A stretch of DNA of 64,000 nucleotides from Methylococcales bacterium (lineage in GTDB: Bacteria; Pseudomonadota; Gammaproteobacteria; Methylococcales; Methylomonadaceae): NCBI GenBank assembly GCA_026398895.1, contig JAPLRZ010000055.1, positions 32,170 to 96,169 on the forward strand. The letters run 5' to 3'. A program made the position numbers and the translations under genes. The notes beneath the pieces are model-generated. The model did not search any database and had not been told where the DNA came from. It saw nothing but the letters and a program-made list of their open reading frames with translations. Below are positions 27,034-39,283 of the stretch, piece after piece. Numbering within the stretch: position 1 is the first letter of the stretch; the number at the start of each line of letters is the position of its first letter.

Positions 27034-27780
27034 GTGAAAATTACGTTCATGCTATCGGAGTATAAACCTAGGCTTATGCGTCTACTATTGTTAGTTTGCG
27101 TCTGCTTTTTAGCCTCATTCGCCCCAAGCTACTCGATGGTGCATATCAACCAATATACTGAATTCTGGGTATGGGGTGGAGTCGATGCCAGTCGCATACA
27201 GCCTTATGCAAAGCGTTTTTATATTTTGCAAGGCGCGATTACTGAGCCTAGTCTAGGTAGTGTCTTTACCAGACAAGGTATGCAGGCGGCTAATGAATTC
27301 GGCACTGTGATTTTAGTTTACCGTTTCAATACCTTGACATGGAATCGCAAAATACACGACACCTTGCTCAACCATATTAATGCGTGGGAATATAGGGGTA
27401 ATACCGTAGTGGGGATTCAACTTGATTTTGATGCACGCACTAAAAACCTCCATCAATACGCAGATTTTTTGCGCCAAGTGCGCCAAGATTTGCCTGGCAA
27501 TTATGGATTGAGCATTACTGGCTTATTAGACTGGGCAAATCAGGGCAATCCCGCATCATTACAATCCTTGCACGGCGTAGTGGATGAAATTATTTTCCAA
27601 ACCTACCAAGGCAAACACACTATCCCCAATTACCCTGCTTATTTGAAATCCCTAAGCAAAATTCATTTTCCCTTCAAAATTGGTTTGGTGGAAAATGGCG
27701 AGTGGAACAGTCGATATGAAGAGGAGCTAAGTCAATCCAGCTATTATCGCGGAGCGGTGGTGTTTTTATTACCAAGATGA
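27034..27780 (+). CDS. DUF3142 domain protein
   Basis: This 248-residue protein starts at GTG (or at the ATG six codons later). It has an N-terminal membrane anchor or signal (about 12-33). The DUF3142 family, a TIM-barrel domain of unknown role, is suggested by QYTEFWVWGGVDASRI, then VVGIQLDFDARTKNLHQYADFL and YGLSITGLLDWANQG. The D-F-D-A strand resembles glycoside-hydrolase-like barrels, but activity is not shown. It follows the large helical-repeat protein by 16 bp and precedes a strong hairpin. A shared envelope function of the pair is inference. Confidence 0.8.
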   Translation: MKITFMLSEYKPRLMRLLLLVCVCFLASFAPSYSMVHINQYTEFWVWGGVDASRIQPYAKRFYILQGAITEPSLGSVFTRQGMQAANEFGTVILVYRFNTLTWNRKIHDTLLNHINAWEYRGNTVVGIQLDFDARTKNLHQYADFLRQVRQDLPGNYGLSITGLLDWANQGNPASLQSLHGVVDEIIFQTYQGKHTIPNYPAYLKSLSKIHFPFKIGLVENGEWNSRYEEELSQSSYYRGAVVFLLPR

Positions 27781-27807
27781 CTGTTTAATAGCAGCAAAAA
27801 GTGAAGG

Positions 27808-27840
27808 AAACCTGCGAGGTCTTTAAGACCTCGCAGGTTT
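27808..27840. terminator. Perfect hairpin between convergent genes
   Basis: The stem AAACCTGCGAGGTC pairs with GACCTCGCAGGTTT around TTTAA, between the plus-strand DUF3142 gene and minus-strand trmL. The sequence resembles a palindromic repeat common in many bacterial genomes. A bidirectional terminator role is likely. Confidence 0.7.
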
Positions 27841-27862
27841 ATTTAGTCAGTCGAACTTATTT

Positions 27863-28333
27863 CTATTTTATCAACGCTCCCACAAAGTCCAATTGCCGCC
27901 ACGCTTCGTATAGAACAATTGAGACGGTATTGGATAAATTTAAACTGCGGCTTGTGGGGGTCATGGGTAAATATAAGCAGTGTTCTGCACCGAGTTCGGC
28001 TAGGATAGCGGCGGGCAGTCCTCTGGTTTCAGGGCCAAATAATAAAGCATCGTGTGCTTGGAATGTTACCTCACTGACCACGCACTGACCTTTGGTAGTC
28101 AGCGCGAATAGCCGTTGTGGTTTAACGGTATCGAGAAAGGCGGTGAAAGAATCGTGTTCTTGCACCGCCACCCATTCATGATAATCCAAACCCGCGCGGC
28201 GCAATTTTTTGTCATCTAACTCAAAGCCTAGCGGTTTGATTAAATGTAAACGCACTCCTGTGTTGGCACACAATCGAATAATATTGCCCGTATTTGCTGG
28301 AATTTCTGGCTCATACAAAACAATATGAAACAT
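27863..28333 (-). CDS. trmL: tRNA (cytidine(34)-2'-O)-methyltransferase TrmL
   Basis: TrmL methylates the wobble ribose of leucine tRNAs. The 156-residue protein has the SPOUT-family pattern: [21 protein letters not shown] (2-22), [30 protein letters not shown] (near 97), and the knot segment [22 protein letters not shown]. The start overlaps the glgP stop by one base (TAATG), so it is translated with glgP even though the functions seem unrelated. Confidence 0.95.
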   Translation of the reverse strand: MFHIVLYEPEIPANTGNIIRLCANTGVRLHLIKPLGFELDDKKLRRAGLDYHEWVAVQEHDSFTAFLDTVKPQRLFALTTKGQCVVSEVTFQAHDALLFGPETRGLPAAILAELGAEHCLYLPMTPTSRSLNLSNTVSIVLYEAWRQLDFVGALIK

Positions 28334-30843
28334 TATGAGTAGTCGTTATTAATGCTGATGGGGTCGAGTTTCCAGATTTCATCGTTGTATTCGGTGATGG
28401 TTCTATCGGTAGAAAACTTGCCACTGCACGCAGTATTTAAAATACTCATGCGTGTCCAACGCTCTTTATCTCGATAGGCTATTTCCACTTGTTTTTGCGC
28501 ATTCACAAAACTACGGAAATCGGCAATCGTTAGCCAAGGATCATTCGGACTTTTTATCGAGTCAATAATGCAGTCAAAAATATTGGGTTCAAATTGATTG
28601 AAATGTCCACATTCGAGCAAATTCATCACTCTTTGCAACTCTTCATCCTGACTAATGATGCCAACAGGATCATAATGATGACGTGAGGCTTCGACTTCTT
28701 CTTCCGTTAAGCCAAACAAAAAGAAATTATCATCACCGACTTCTTCACGAATTTCGATGTTTGCGCCATCTAATGTACCGATGGTAATCGCGCCATTCAT
28801 CATGAATTTCATGTTGCCTGTACCTGATGCTTCTTTGCCCGCAGTCGAAATTTGCTCAGATAAATCTGCACCTGGGCAGATTTTTTCCATCGCTGAGACG
28901 CGATAATTAGGCAGGAACACTAATTTTAATTTGTCACCAACATCGGGGTCATTGTTAATGACAGTGGCGACATTATTGATGAACTTGATAATGCGTTTTG
29001 CCATGAAATAACCAGGCGCGGCTTTACCACCAATTAACACACAACGATCCACCCAATTTGCGGTATCGCCACGTTTAATACGTTCATACAAGTGGATAAC
29101 GTGCAGGACGTTGAGCAATTGGCGTTTATACTCATGGATACGTTTAACTTGCACATCAAACAGCGCGTTGACATTTAAATCAATATCCAGCTCTTGTTTT
29201 TTAAAGTCGATTAATCTTTGCTTAGCATCTTGTTGAACCTGATACCAACGAGCGCGAAAGGCTTTATCATCCGCGTAAGGCGTTAATTTTTGTAACAAGG
29301 ATAAGTCAGTTACCCAGCCATCACCGATGGTGTCGGTAATTAACTCAGCGAGTTCTGGATTACACATTGCCAACCAACGACGTGGAGTCACACCATTAGT
29401 CTTATTATTAAATTTTGCAGGCCATAACTGATAAAAATCGTTAAATAAACCTTGTTGCAATAATTTTGAATGCAGTGCCGCCACACCGTTCACTGAATGA
29501 CTGCCAACAATTGCCAAATAAGCCATACGGACTTTTTGATCGCGACCTTCTTCAATCAGCGACATCCGCGCTAGACGGTCTTTATCACCTGGCCAATGCA
29601 AAGAGACTTCGGATATAAAATGGGCATTAATATCAAAAATAATTTCCATGATTCTGGGCAACAACTCTTTCATTAAGCCAACAGACCAACGTTCTAAGGC
29701 TTCGGGTAATAGCGTATGATTAGTGTAAGCCATCGTGCCAGTCGTAATCGACCATGCTTTATCCCATGACAAACCATGAATATCCATCAACAAGCGCATC
29801 AATTCGGCAACAGCAATACTCGGATGGGTGTCATTTAATTGGAAAGCATTTTTCGCGGCAAAATCAGTAAAGTCATTATTATGCCGACCAACCCACGTTT
29901 GTAATATATCTTGTAAGCTGGCAGAGGCGAGTAAGTATTGTTGGCGTAAACGCAGGGCTTTGCCATTTTCATTGGCATCATTGGGATATAACACCATAGT
30001 GATATTTTCAGCGGTATTTTTTGCTGCCACCGATTCTGCATAATCACCTTCGTTAAATTCTTGTAAATCAAATTCATCCGTTGCAGCGGCTTTCCATAAA
30101 CGCAAGGTATTCACTGTGCCATTTTGATAACCAGGAATAGGTGTGTCGAAAGGTACTGCCAATACATCGTGGCTCTCTATCCAACAAACACGCTTATGAC
30201 CGTTTTCATCGGTATGGGTTTCGGTACGACCACCAAATTTAATTTTTTGAGTATATTCAAGGCGTTCAATTTCCCATACATTACCGTTACGCAACCAATG
30301 ATCGGGTTTTTCGACTTGCTCACCGTTGGTAATATCCTGCGAAAACATTCCGTATTCATAACGCAAGCCATAACCCGTCACAGGTAATTGCAACGTAGCG
30401 CAGCTATCGATAAAACACGCAGCTAATCGACCTAAACCACCATTGCCTAGCCCAGCATCGGCTTCTGCTTCAACCAATTCTTCGAGGTTTAAACCTAAAT
30501 CGTACAACGTTTTATCAACAACATCGTTAATGCCCAAATTAATCATGGCATTACTGAGGGTGCGTCCCATCAAAAATTCCATTGATAAATAATAAGCTCT
30601 TTTACAATCCTGCTCTTTATACGCGTTATAGGTTTTTTTCCAGCGTTCTGTAAGCCGATCACTAATCGCTAAAGACAAGGCTTCATAAGCATAGTGTAGA
30701 GAAAGGCAATTTTCATCTCTACCGAGTCGGTGTCCATAGTAGCGTTTGAAATCGGCCTCCATGTGTTTTTCATCCATTCCTAAATTAGGAAGGGTCGTTA
30801 TAGTAGACTTTGGGCTACTGGTTTTAAAACGTCTATGTGGCAT
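28333..30843 (-). CDS. glgP: Glycogen phosphorylase
   Basis: GlgP releases glucose-1-phosphate from glycogen or maltodextrins. The protein has 836 residues, full length. Conserved features are [17 protein letters not shown] (about 129-145), [14 protein letters not shown], and [16 protein letters not shown]. The PLP site is [15 protein letters not shown], whose Lys carries the cofactor. AAGGA lies 8 nt upstream of the ATG. Gammaproteobacterial methanotrophs commonly store glycogen, which fits. No other glg gene is in the window. It is coupled to trmL by a one-base overlap. Confidence 0.96.
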   Translation of the reverse strand: MPHRRFKTSSPKSTITTLPNLGMDEKHMEADFKRYYGHRLGRDENCLSLHYAYEALSLAISDRLTERWKKTYNAYKEQDCKRAYYLSMEFLMGRTLSNAMINLGINDVVDKTLYDLGLNLEELVEAEADAGLGNGGLGRLAACFIDSCATLQLPVTGYGLRYEYGMFSQDITNGEQVEKPDHWLRNGNVWEIERLEYTQKIKFGGRTETHTDENGHKRVCWIESHDVLAVPFDTPIPGYQNGTVNTLRLWKAAATDEFDLQEFNEGDYAESVAAKNTAENITMVLYPNDANENGKALRLRQQYLLASASLQDILQTWVGRHNNDFTDFAAKNAFQLNDTHPSIAVAELMRLLMDIHGLSWDKAWSITTGTMAYTNHTLLPEALERWSVGLMKELLPRIMEIIFDINAHFISEVSLHWPGDKDRLARMSLIEEGRDQKVRMAYLAIVGSHSVNGVAALHSKLLQQGLFNDFYQLWPAKFNNKTNGVTPRRWLAMCNPELAELITDTIGDGWVTDLSLLQKLTPYADDKAFRARWYQVQQDAKQRLIDFKKQELDIDLNVNALFDVQVKRIHEYKRQLLNVLHVIHLYERIKRGDTANWVDRCVLIGGKAAPGYFMAKRIIKFINNVATVINNDPDVGDKLKLVFLPNYRVSAMEKICPGADLSEQISTAGKEASGTGNMKFMMNGAITIGTLDGANIEIREEVGDDNFFLFGLTEEEVEASRHHYDPVGIISQDEELQRVMNLLECGHFNQFEPNIFDCIIDSIKSPNDPWLTIADFRSFVNAQKQVEIAYRDKERWTRMSILNTACSGKFSTDRTITEYNDEIWKLDPISINNDYS

Positions 30844-31199
30844 GGTTTTTTATCCTTAGCTAGTTAATATTATTAAATCTATACCCTATTTTATCCTGTT
30901 TCAATAAATAGTTGGGTAATAATCCACTGTGTAGTGTACTTTTACGCACTTAACCGTAAGCATAGAATTAATTTCTAAGGTAGTAGATGAATGCAATTCG
31001 ATCAAGTTAATATCATAAACGGGCAGTTAGTTAGTATGATTAAGAGGTAAAAGGTAAAAAATCGAGTGACGCACTGGGTTTTTATCTGTAAAATTTAGCG
31101 GTTTTGCCAACGCGTGAGCTTCTGAGCTTCGTAAAAATATACCACAATGGTCTGTAAGTAATATAATAGTAATCCTCCACACACACTTTAGAGGTGACA
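30844..31199. other. Divergent promoter region glgP / gltB
   Basis: This 356 bp AT-rich gap separates divergently transcribed glgP and gltB. It should contain promoters for both. I do not see a convincing sigma-54 (TGGCAC-N5-TTGC) site or a clear hairpin. GAGGT sits 5 nt before the gltB ATG. Confidence 0.5.
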
Positions 31200-34100
31200 A
31201 TGAATCAAAGTACGCTACCAACTAGACAGGGTTTATATGATCCGCGCAATGAACATGATGCTTGCGGCGTGGGATTTATTGTTCATATAAAGGGACAGAA
31301 AAGTCATGCAATTGTCCAACAAGGCTTACAGTTACTGACTAATTTAACGCACCGTGGTGCGGTCGGAGCAGATCCGAAAGCAGGGGACGGCGCGGGTATT
31401 TTAATTCAAATTCCCGATACCTTTTTACGCGCCGAATGTAGTCAATTAGCTATTAGCTTACCTGCAAAAGGCGAGTATGCGGTTGGTATGGTGTTTTTTC
31501 CGCAAGATGAGGGTAATCGTAGCCGTTGTGAGACGCTATTAACCGACATTATTGCGCAAGAAAAAGCTGTGCTACTCGGTTGGCGTGATGTACCTGTCAA
31601 TAATGATGGGCTAGGTGACTCAGTAAAATTGCTTGAGCCTGTGGTACGGCAAATTTTTATTGCTTGCGGAGATGGTTGTATGGATCAAAATGCTTTCGAG
31701 AGTAAGCTGTTTGTGATTCGTAAACAAGTGGAAAATGCAGTTCGCGCTTTAAATTTAAAGCATGGACATTCTTTCTATATGCCCTCGTTATCCTCACGCA
31801 CTATCGTATACAAAGGGATGTTGTTGGCGGATCAAGTCGGCACATTTTATCCAGAACTCAGTGATGAACGGGTGGACAGTGCCTTAGCTTTGGTGCATCA
31901 ACGTTTTTCTACCAATACCTTCCCCACTTGGGATTTAGCACATCCTTTCAGATTGATTGCCCATAATGGTGAAATCAACACTCTACGCGGGAATGTCAAT
32001 TGGATGGCAGCACGTCGTCATTCCATTGCCTCTAAAGTATTAGGTGATGATGTCAATAAGCTGTGGCCGTTGATTGCCGAAGGGCAGTCAGATTCAGCCA
32101 GTTTTGATAACGCACTGGAATTATTGGTTGCGGGTGGTTATTCAATGGCTCATGCCATGATGTTGCTGATTCCAGAAGCGTGGGCTGGCAATGTATTGAT
32201 GGATGGAAAACTCAGAGCGTTTTATGAATATAACGCCGCCTTAATGGAGCCTTGGGATGGACCAGCTGCGATTGCTTTTACCGACGGTCGCCAAATTGGC
32301 GCGACCTTGGATCGTAATGGCTTGCGTCCTGCGCGTTATTTAGTCACCGATGATGATTTTGTTATTCTGGCTTCAGAAATGGGGGTGTTGGATATTCCCC
32401 AGCACAAGATTATCAAAAAATGGCGTTTGCAACCAGGTAAAATGCTGTTAATCGATACTGAACAAGGTCGCATTATCGATGATGCCGAACTTAAAGCCGA
32501 ATTGGCAAACAGTCATCCTTATGAGGAATGGCTGGATAAAACCCAGATTTTATTAGCTAAACTGCCACATGAAGTTTCTGCAATGGCTCCTGACGATGCG
32601 ACCTTGCTACGTCGTCAACAGGCATTCGGTTATACTCGCGAAGACATTGAATTTATTCTCAAACCTATGGCGCAAACGGGTATGGAAGCCATTAGTTCTA
32701 TGGGTATCGATGCGGCGTTGGCGGTATTATCCGACCGTTCACGACTACTGTACGATTATTTTAAACAAGGTTTTGCCCAAGTTACTAATCCTGCAATAGA
32801 CCCAATTCGTGAAGAATTGGTCATGTCTTTGGTGTCATTGATAGGCCCTCGTCCTAATTTATTAGGACTGGATGAAGGCGGCACTCACAAGCGTTTGGAA
32901 GTCGAGCAACCGATTTTAAGCAATCAAGATTTAGAAAAAATTCGCCGTATTGAATCACGCACAAACGGGGCGTTTAAAACTAAAACCGTGACTCTGTGTT
33001 ACCCAGCTGATTTGGGCGCGAGTGGCATGGAAGGCGCGTTAGATAAAATCTATTTAGCGGCAAAACAAGCAGTTGAAGACGGCAATAATATTTTAGTGCT
33101 GTCTGACCGTAATATGGATGCCGCTTACCTTGCTATTCCCGCATTATTGGCAACCTCTGCGGTACATCATTATTTAACCCGCGAAGGCTTGCGTACTAAA
33201 GTCGGCTTAGTCGTTGAAACAGGTGAAGCGCGTGAAGTGCATCATTTCGCGCTGTTAGCGGCTTATGGTGCAGAAGCCGTCAATCCGTATTTAGCCTTGG
33301 ATACACTGTCTAGTTTCTGTGCAGAAATAGAACTGTCTGAATACGAAGCTCATAAACGTTATATCAAAGCAACCTCTAAAGGCTTGTTAAAAGTTATGTC
33401 TAAAATGGGCATTTCAACTTATCAATCGTATTGTGGCGCACAGATTTTTAACGCTATTGGTTTGGCTGAACCGTTTCTGGATCAGTATTTCACAGGCACA
33501 ACCAGCACCACAGAAGGCGCGGGACTTGCTGAAATCAGTGAAGAAACCATCCGTCGTCATCGACTCGCTTTTGGTAATTCGCCTTTATATCGTAATGCTT
33601 TGGATATTGGCGGTGAGTATGCGTTTCGTCTGCGTGGTGAAGCCCACACTTGGACACCCGCAACCATTAGTACCTTGCAACACGCAACCCGCAGTAACAG
33701 CTATGAAAAATACGCTGAGTTTTGCCGCTTAATTGACGACCAAAATGAAAACTTACTGACACTACGCGGCTTGATGAAATTCAAAGAAGCTGCAATACCT
33801 GTGCCATTGGATGAAGTGGAATCGGCTGCTAACATTGTTAAACGCTTTGCGACGGGTGCAATGTCATTTGGTTCAATTTCTTATGAAGCGCATACCAATC
33901 TGGCGATTGCCATGAACCGCATCGGTGGTAAATCCAATACGGGTGAAGGTGGCGAATTGCCTGAACGCTTTAAACCGTTACCGAATGGTGATTCCATGCG
34001 TTCCGCAATTAAACAAGTCGCGTCGGGTCGTTTTGGTGTCACCACTGAATATTTAGTCAATGCCGATGATATTCAAATTAAAGTCTCACAAGGTGCAAAA

Positions 34101-35828
34101 CCTGGGGAAGGCGGTCAATTACCTGGTCATAAAGTTGATGCGGTCATTGCCAAAGTGCGCCACTCAACGCAAGGTGTGGGTTTAATTTCACCACCGCCAC
34201 ATCATGATATTTATTCGATTGAAGATTTAGCGCAGTTGATTCATGACTTGAAAAATGTTAATCCAGCAGCGCGTATCAGTGTGAAACTGGTTTCAGAAGT
34301 CGGTGTCGGTACAGTTGCGGCAGGTGTTGCCAAAGCTCACGCCGATCACGTCACTATTTCTGGTTATGACGGTGGCACAGGTGCAAGCCCGATGACTTCT
34401 ATCAAACACGCGGGTTTACCGTGGGAAATTGGCTTAGCTGAAACCCATCAAACACTGGTGCTGAACAAACTACGCGGACGTATTGCCGTGCAGGTGGATG
34501 GTGGTTTAAAAACAGGTCGTGATGTCATTATCGGCGCGTTATTGGGTGCGGATGAATTCGGTTTTGCTACCGCGCCACTGATTGTGTCAGGCTGTTTAAT
34601 GATGCGTAAATGTCATTTGAACACTTGTCCCGTCGGTGTTGCTACCCAAGACCCCGAACTGCGCAAACGTTTTACAGGGCAACCTGAACACGTCGTGAAT
34701 TATTTCTTCATGGTCGCAGAAGACGTGCGTCAGTGGATGGCAAAACTGGGCTTCCGCAATTTGAATGAACTCATTGGACGTTCTGATTTATTAGACATGA
34801 ACCAAGCGATTAATCATTGGAAAACCGAAGGCTTAGACTTTAGCCGTATTTTCTATAAACCTGAAGTCGATGCTAATACAGCGGTTTATCAAACCGAAAC
34901 ACAAGATCACGGCTTGGAACACGCCTTGGATCACACGCTGATAGCGCAAGCTAGACCCGCGCTAGATGAGGGTAAACCTGTCGAAATTCATACTCCAATT
35001 CGCAGCCTTAATCGTACTTTTGGCGCGATGTTGTCAGGTGAAGTGGCAAAACGTTATGGTCATAAAGGGCTACCCGATGACACCATTGCGATTTATGCCA
35101 AAGGCACCGCTGGACAAAGTTTTGGCGCGTTCTTAGCGCAAGGCATTAGCATCGAGCTACAAGGCGATGGCAATGATTATGTCGGCAAAGGCATGAGCGG
35201 TGGACGCATTGCCATTTATCAACCCAAGAATTGCCCGATTAATCCTGCTGAAAATATTATCGTTGGCAACACCGTGTTATACGGTGCAGTCAGTGGTCAA
35301 TGTTATTTCAGTGGGGTCGCAGGTGAACGCTTTGCGGTGCGCAACTCAGGCGCGGTTGCTGTCGTTGAAGGTGTGGGCGATCACGGCTGTGAATACATGA
35401 CGGGCGGTGTCGTGGTGGTATTAGGTAAAACAGGGCGCAATTTCGCTGCGGGTATGTCAGGCGGCGTGGCTTATGTATTAGATGAAACGGGCGATTTTGA
35501 TAAATTGTGCAATATGGCAATGGTTGAACTTGAGCCTCTTCTCATAGAAGATGAAACGCTGGAAGCCACTGCTCATCAAGGTGGTGATTTGGAAATGCAC
35601 GGGCTGGTTGATCTGATGTCTGATATGACGCGTGATGATGTACGACGCTTGAAGAAGCTCATTCAAAATCATCAGCACTATACCAACAGCCAGCGGGCAA
35701 AACACATTTTGACTCATTGGAAAGACTATTTGCCGCGTTTTGTCAAAGTGATGCCTGTCGATTATCGTGACGCATTGAAAAAAATTGAGTTAGCGCAAGC
35801 TGCCACTGTTCAAAAAGAAGGTATCTAA
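31200..35828 (+). CDS. gltB: Glutamate synthase, large (alpha) subunit
   Basis: GltB and GltD make two glutamates from glutamine and 2-oxoglutarate with NADPH. I prefer ATG 31200 to the GTG two codons upstream, as GAGGT is well placed for it. The 1542-residue protein has a short propeptide ending at the nucleophile Cys22 in HDACGVGF. It contains the class II amidotransferase domain (22-430) and the FMN synthase domain with [18 protein letters not shown] and [11 protein letters not shown]. The iron-sulfur site is [15 protein letters not shown]. The C-terminal Gly-rich beta-helix includes [10 protein letters not shown] and [11 protein letters not shown]. It is followed after 1 bp by gltD. Confidence 0.97.
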   Translation: MNQSTLPTRQGLYDPRNEHDACGVGFIVHIKGQKSHAIVQQGLQLLTNLTHRGAVGADPKAGDGAGILIQIPDTFLRAECSQLAISLPAKGEYAVGMVFFPQDEGNRSRCETLLTDIIAQEKAVLLGWRDVPVNNDGLGDSVKLLEPVVRQIFIACGDGCMDQNAFESKLFVIRKQVENAVRALNLKHGHSFYMPSLSSRTIVYKGMLLADQVGTFYPELSDERVDSALALVHQRFSTNTFPTWDLAHPFRLIAHNGEINTLRGNVNWMAARRHSIASKVLGDDVNKLWPLIAEGQSDSASFDNALELLVAGGYSMAHAMMLLIPEAWAGNVLMDGKLRAFYEYNAALMEPWDGPAAIAFTDGRQIGATLDRNGLRPARYLVTDDDFVILASEMGVLDIPQHKIIKKWRLQPGKMLLIDTEQGRIIDDAELKAELANSHPYEEWLDKTQILLAKLPHEVSAMAPDDATLLRRQQAFGYTREDIEFILKPMAQTGMEAISSMGIDAALAVLSDRSRLLYDYFKQGFAQVTNPAIDPIREELVMSLVSLIGPRPNLLGLDEGGTHKRLEVEQPILSNQDLEKIRRIESRTNGAFKTKTVTLCYPADLGASGMEGALDKIYLAAKQAVEDGNNILVLSDRNMDAAYLAIPALLATSAVHHYLTREGLRTKVGLVVETGEAREVHHFALLAAYGAEAVNPYLALDTLSSFCAEIELSEYEAHKRYIKATSKGLLKVMSKMGISTYQSYCGAQIFNAIGLAEPFLDQYFTGTTSTTEGAGLAEISEETIRRHRLAFGNSPLYRNALDIGGEYAFRLRGEAHTWTPATISTLQHATRSNSYEKYAEFCRLIDDQNENLLTLRGLMKFKEAAIPVPLDEVESAANIVKRFATGAMSFGSISYEAHTNLAIAMNRIGGKSNTGEGGELPERFKPLPNGDSMRSAIKQVASGRFGVTTEYLVNADDIQIKVSQGAKPGEGGQLPGHKVDAVIAKVRHSTQGVGLISPPPHHDIYSIEDLAQLIHDLKNVNPAARISVKLVSEVGVGTVAAGVAKAHADHVTISGYDGGTGASPMTSIKHAGLPWEIGLAETHQTLVLNKLRGRIAVQVDGGLKTGRDVIIGALLGADEFGFATAPLIVSGCLMMRKCHLNTCPVGVATQDPELRKRFTGQPEHVVNYFFMVAEDVRQWMAKLGFRNLNELIGRSDLLDMNQAINHWKTEGLDFSRIFYKPEVDANTAVYQTETQDHGLEHALDHTLIAQARPALDEGKPVEIHTPIRSLNRTFGAMLSGEVAKRYGHKGLPDDTIAIYAKGTAGQSFGAFLAQGISIELQGDGNDYVGKGMSGGRIAIYQPKNCPINPAENIIVGNTVLYGAVSGQCYFSGVAGERFAVRNSGAVAVVEGVGDHGCEYMTGGVVVVLGKTGRNFAAGMSGGVAYVLDETGDFDKLCNMAMVELEPLLIEDETLEATAHQGGDLEMHGLVDLMSDMTRDDVRRLKKLIQNHQHYTNSQRAKHILTHWKDYLPRFVKVMPVDYRDALKKIELAQAATVQKEGI

Positions 35829-35829
35829 C

Positions 35830-37272
35830 ATGGGTAAACCCACTGGATTTATGGAACTACCACGCACTGAACGCAGCTATGCACCTGCTGAAGAGCGTAT
35901 TCAACATTATCGTGAATTTATACTCGCCCCTAGTGATGAAGAAGTCGCACAACAAGGTGCGAGATGTATGGATTGCGGTATTCCTTTTTGTCATCAAGGT
36001 TGTCCGATTAACAACATTATTCCCGAATGGAATGATGAGGTGTATCACCAAGACTGGGAACAAGCGTTAAGTGTGCTACATAGCACCAATAACTTTCCTG
36101 AATTTACGGGACGGATTTGCCCTGCACCGTGTGAAGCCGCGTGTACTTTGAATTTACAAGAAACGCCTGTCACCATCAAATCTATCGAATGCGCGATTAT
36201 TGATAAAGCGTGGGCTATGGGCTGGGTAAAACCGCAAATTCCACAACAACGCACAGGCAAAAAAGTGGCGGTTGTCGGTTCAGGCCCTGCGGGTTTAGCG
36301 GCGGCGCAACAACTGGCTAGGGCTGGGCATGAAGTGGTGGTGTATGAAAAGAATGATCGTATCGGCGGCCTAATGCGTTACGGTATTCCTGATTTCAAAA
36401 TGGAAAAATCCCACATCGACCGCCGTATTGCGCAAATGCAGGCAGAAGGCGTGCGTTTTAGACCTAATAGCCACATCGGTAAAGATATTTCAGCACAAAA
36501 AATACTCACTGATTATGATGCCGTCGTGTTGGCAGTCGGTGCAGAAAAACCGCGTGATTTAGAAGTGGCAGGACGTAACGATTTGGAAGGCGTTTATTTT
36601 GCAATGGACTTTTTGCGTCAACAGAACAAACGCAATGCAGGCGACATCGTTGCTGATGACATTGCAATTACTGCCACAGGTAAACGAGTCGTGGTGATTG
36701 GTGGCGGTGATACAGGCTCAGATTGTATCGGCACCTCAATCCGTCAAGGTGCGGCTTCGGTGGTGCAGTTAGAAATTTTGCCGCAACCGCCTGAAAAAGA
36801 AAACAAACTCCTGACTTGGCCCAACTGGCCCAATAAATTCCGCACCAGTTCTTCTCAGCAAGAAGGCGTTAAACAGCGTTATTTCAGCGTTAACACGCAA
36901 AGCGTTACAGGTGCAGACGGTAAAATTACTCATTTAAACGCCGTTGAAGTGGAATGGAAACAGGAAGGTGGGCAATGGAAAATGAGCAACAAAGCGGGTA
37001 GTGAATTCAGTCTGGAAGCCGATATTGTGTTTTTGGCGATGGGTTTTACCAATCCCGTACACGAAGGTTTATTAGTGGATTTAGGGGTTGAGTTAGAACG
37101 CGGTCATATCAAAGCCAACGACAAACAATATCGCACCTCGGTGGATAAAGTGTTTGCCGCAGGTGATGGACGACGTGGACAATCCTTGGTTGTTTGGGCG
37201 ATTCGTGAAGGTAGACAGGCGGCGCGGGCAGTCGATGAATATTTGATGGGCAGTTCTGAATTACCTAGATAA
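35830..37272 (+). CDS. gltD: Glutamate synthase, small (beta) subunit
   Basis: GltD is the NADPH-oxidising partner that feeds electrons to GltB. The protein has 480 residues. Two N-terminal iron-sulfur Cys clusters are visible: [20 protein letters not shown] (about 47-66) and [13 protein letters not shown] (about 97-109). The FAD fold is [20 protein letters not shown] (about 146-165) and the NADPH fold [13 protein letters not shown] (about 290). The C-terminus has [18 protein letters not shown]. The AAGGT site before the ATG lies in the gltB end. A strong hairpin follows the stop. Confidence 0.96.
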   Translation: MGKPTGFMELPRTERSYAPAEERIQHYREFILAPSDEEVAQQGARCMDCGIPFCHQGCPINNIIPEWNDEVYHQDWEQALSVLHSTNNFPEFTGRICPAPCEAACTLNLQETPVTIKSIECAIIDKAWAMGWVKPQIPQQRTGKKVAVVGSGPAGLAAAQQLARAGHEVVVYEKNDRIGGLMRYGIPDFKMEKSHIDRRIAQMQAEGVRFRPNSHIGKDISAQKILTDYDAVVLAVGAEKPRDLEVAGRNDLEGVYFAMDFLRQQNKRNAGDIVADDIAITATGKRVVVIGGGDTGSDCIGTSIRQGAASVVQLEILPQPPEKENKLLTWPNWPNKFRTSSSQQEGVKQRYFSVNTQSVTGADGKITHLNAVEVEWKQEGGQWKMSNKAGSEFSLEADIVFLAMGFTNPVHEGLLVDLGVELERGHIKANDKQYRTSVDKVFAAGDGRRGQSLVVWAIREGRQAARAVDEYLMGSSELPR

Positions 37273-37278
37273 CATAGT

Positions 37279-37313
37279 GAAGGAGTCAAAAAACTTATTT
37301 TTTGACTCCTTCC
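37279..37313 (+). terminator. Rho-independent-type terminator of gltBD
   Basis: GAAGGAGTCAAAAAA pairs with TTTTTTGACTCCTTC about 7 bp after the gltD stop, with a short AT loop and T-rich descending arm. Good candidate for intrinsic termination. Confidence 0.7.
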
Positions 37314-37530
37314 GTTGAGATTAATGTGATACATCAGTTATATCTCAGTCCATAAAGTCCGCTTCAAGTTATCGCTTAACCCAAACTACACGATTAAATA
37401 CGGCGTATAAAGAAATGAAAGCAGCGTATTTAATTCATCAATATGTAAGTCTTACTTTGTTCTAGCTACTAAATCAAAGATAATGGCATTACACACTAAT
37501 CCACACAACTATTGATTTGTCAGTAACACC

Positions 37531-39264
37531 ATGAAAACACCTCAACTACTTCATGATACCCCTTACAGTGAAGCACAACGAGCTTGGTTAAGCGGTTTTT
37601 TTACGGGCATATATACCCACAGCATTCAAAACGCGGGGGTGAATAGTTCAACAACAGTTCGCACGATTAATATTTTATACGGTAGTCAAACAGGCACTGC
37701 CGAATCGGTGGCTTATGATGCGGCTGTTATGGCTAAGACACAGGGTTTAAAAGCTGTGGTGAATAGCATGGATGCGATTGATAGCTGTGCTTTTACCACA
37801 ATGGACACCGTGTTGATTGTCACCAGCACTTATGGCGAAGGTGAAATGCCTGATAATGCGCAACTATTGTGGGAAGCGGTCAGTGCAGACACTATGCCGC
37901 GTTTGGAAAAACTCCAGTATTCTGTATTAGCCTTAGGTGACACCAGCTATGATTTATTCTGTAAAGCGGGTATTGATTGGGATAACCGCTTAGCCGAATT
38001 GGGCGCAACCCGCATTTATGAGCGAGTCGATTGTGATGTGGCTTATGAAGCTCCCGCAGAAAATTGGATGCGTTCAGTGATTCCGCAATTGAGTAATAGC
38101 AGTGTGATTGATGCGGAATCGTCTGTTACCTCCGCACCACCACAATACAGTCGCAAAAATCCATTCCCCGCGTCTTTGCTGGTCAATCGCTTGCTAACGG
38201 CTGCTGATTCTTCCAAAGAAACTCGCCATTATGAGCTTTCTATCGCGGGTTCGGGTTTACATTATGAAGCTGGTGATGCTTTGTGCGTGCTACCGACTAA
38301 CTGCCCTGAATTAGTCAGCGATATTGTTCACGCTATCGGCTGTAACGGTGATGAACTTGAACCTGTCAACGGTGAAGTGATTCGCTTGCAAGACGCGCTA
38401 CGCATTCAGTTTGAAATTAAAACCCCTAGCAAAGAATTGGTACAAGAAATCGCTACTCGCTCTGGTAATCAAAAATTGAACGGGCTGTTAAACGCAGGCG
38501 ATAAAGAGGCTTTAGCCAATTATTTATGGGGGCGTGATAGCTTGGATTTGTTACGCCAAAATCCTGTGTGTGAATTTACCGCCGCAGAATTTATTGCCTT
38601 ACTCAAACCGTTACAACACCGCGCCTATTCCATTTCTTCTAGCGGAAAAATGTATCCTGAAACCGTACATTTAACGGTTGCCAGTGTGCGTTATGATGGT
38701 TATGAACGTGAGCATAAAGGAGTATGCTCGACTTTTCTGGCTGATTTGGTTGATGAGCAAACTGAAGTGCGTTGTTTCTTTACCCCGAATAAAGTGTTCA
38801 GAGTTCCAGATGATAATAGCTTGCCCATGATTATGGTTGGTCCTGGAACAGGTATCGCACCGTTTCGTGCTTTCTTACAAGAGCGTCAATACCGCAAAGC
38901 CACAGGTAAAAATTGGTTGTTTTTTGGTGATCGTAATGAGCAGACTGATTTTATTTATCGAGATGAATTGCTAAGCTTGCAACAAGATGGTGTGCTTACC
39001 CGTTTAGAATTAGCTTTTTCCAGAGATCAAGTCGAGAAGTGTTATGTACAGGATAAAATGCGTGAATATGGTAAGGAGCTGTTTGAATGGTTAGAGCAGG
39101 GAGGGTATTTCTTTGTCTGTGGTGATGCGTATCGTATGGCAAAAGATGTCGATAAAGCCTTGTTAGAGGTGATTGCCGAACACGGTAAATTATCAGAACA
39201 GCAGGCGATTGATTATGTGAATCAACTAAAAAAGAATAAACGGTATGTTAGGGATGTTTATTAA
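37531..39264 (+). CDS. cysJ: Sulfite reductase flavoprotein subunit (CysJ-type diflavin reductase)
   Basis: This 577-residue NADPH diflavin reductase passes electrons from NADPH through FAD and FMN. The N-terminal flavodoxin domain opens with ILYGSQTGTAESVAYDA (about 49-65) and has STYGEGEMPDNA. The FAD site is RAYSISSSGKMYPETVHLTV (about 371-390) with GVCSTFLADL. The NADPH site is GPGTGIAPFRAFLQERQ. The protein ends in DVY, an aromatic C-terminus normal for this family. The hemoprotein gene cysI is not adjacent, so another acceptor is possible. No strong ribosome site is seen. Confidence 0.88.
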   Translation: MKTPQLLHDTPYSEAQRAWLSGFFTGIYTHSIQNAGVNSSTTVRTINILYGSQTGTAESVAYDAAVMAKTQGLKAVVNSMDAIDSCAFTTMDTVLIVTSTYGEGEMPDNAQLLWEAVSADTMPRLEKLQYSVLALGDTSYDLFCKAGIDWDNRLAELGATRIYERVDCDVAYEAPAENWMRSVIPQLSNSSVIDAESSVTSAPPQYSRKNPFPASLLVNRLLTAADSSKETRHYELSIAGSGLHYEAGDALCVLPTNCPELVSDIVHAIGCNGDELEPVNGEVIRLQDALRIQFEIKTPSKELVQEIATRSGNQKLNGLLNAGDKEALANYLWGRDSLDLLRQNPVCEFTAAEFIALLKPLQHRAYSISSSGKMYPETVHLTVASVRYDGYEREHKGVCSTFLADLVDEQTEVRCFFTPNKVFRVPDDNSLPMIMVGPGTGIAPFRAFLQERQYRKATGKNWLFFGDRNEQTDFIYRDELLSLQQDGVLTRLELAFSRDQVEKCYVQDKMREYGKELFEWLEQGGYFFVCGDAYRMAKDVDKALLEVIAEHGKLSEQQAIDYVNQLKKNKRYVRDVY

Positions 39265-39283
39265 TCAAGCACGAGGCGTTTTT

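Noticed and set aside
30844..31199. Sigma-54 promoter or riboswitch before gltB
   Set aside because: No TGGCAC-N5-TTGC pair or convincing aptamer fold could be found by eye.
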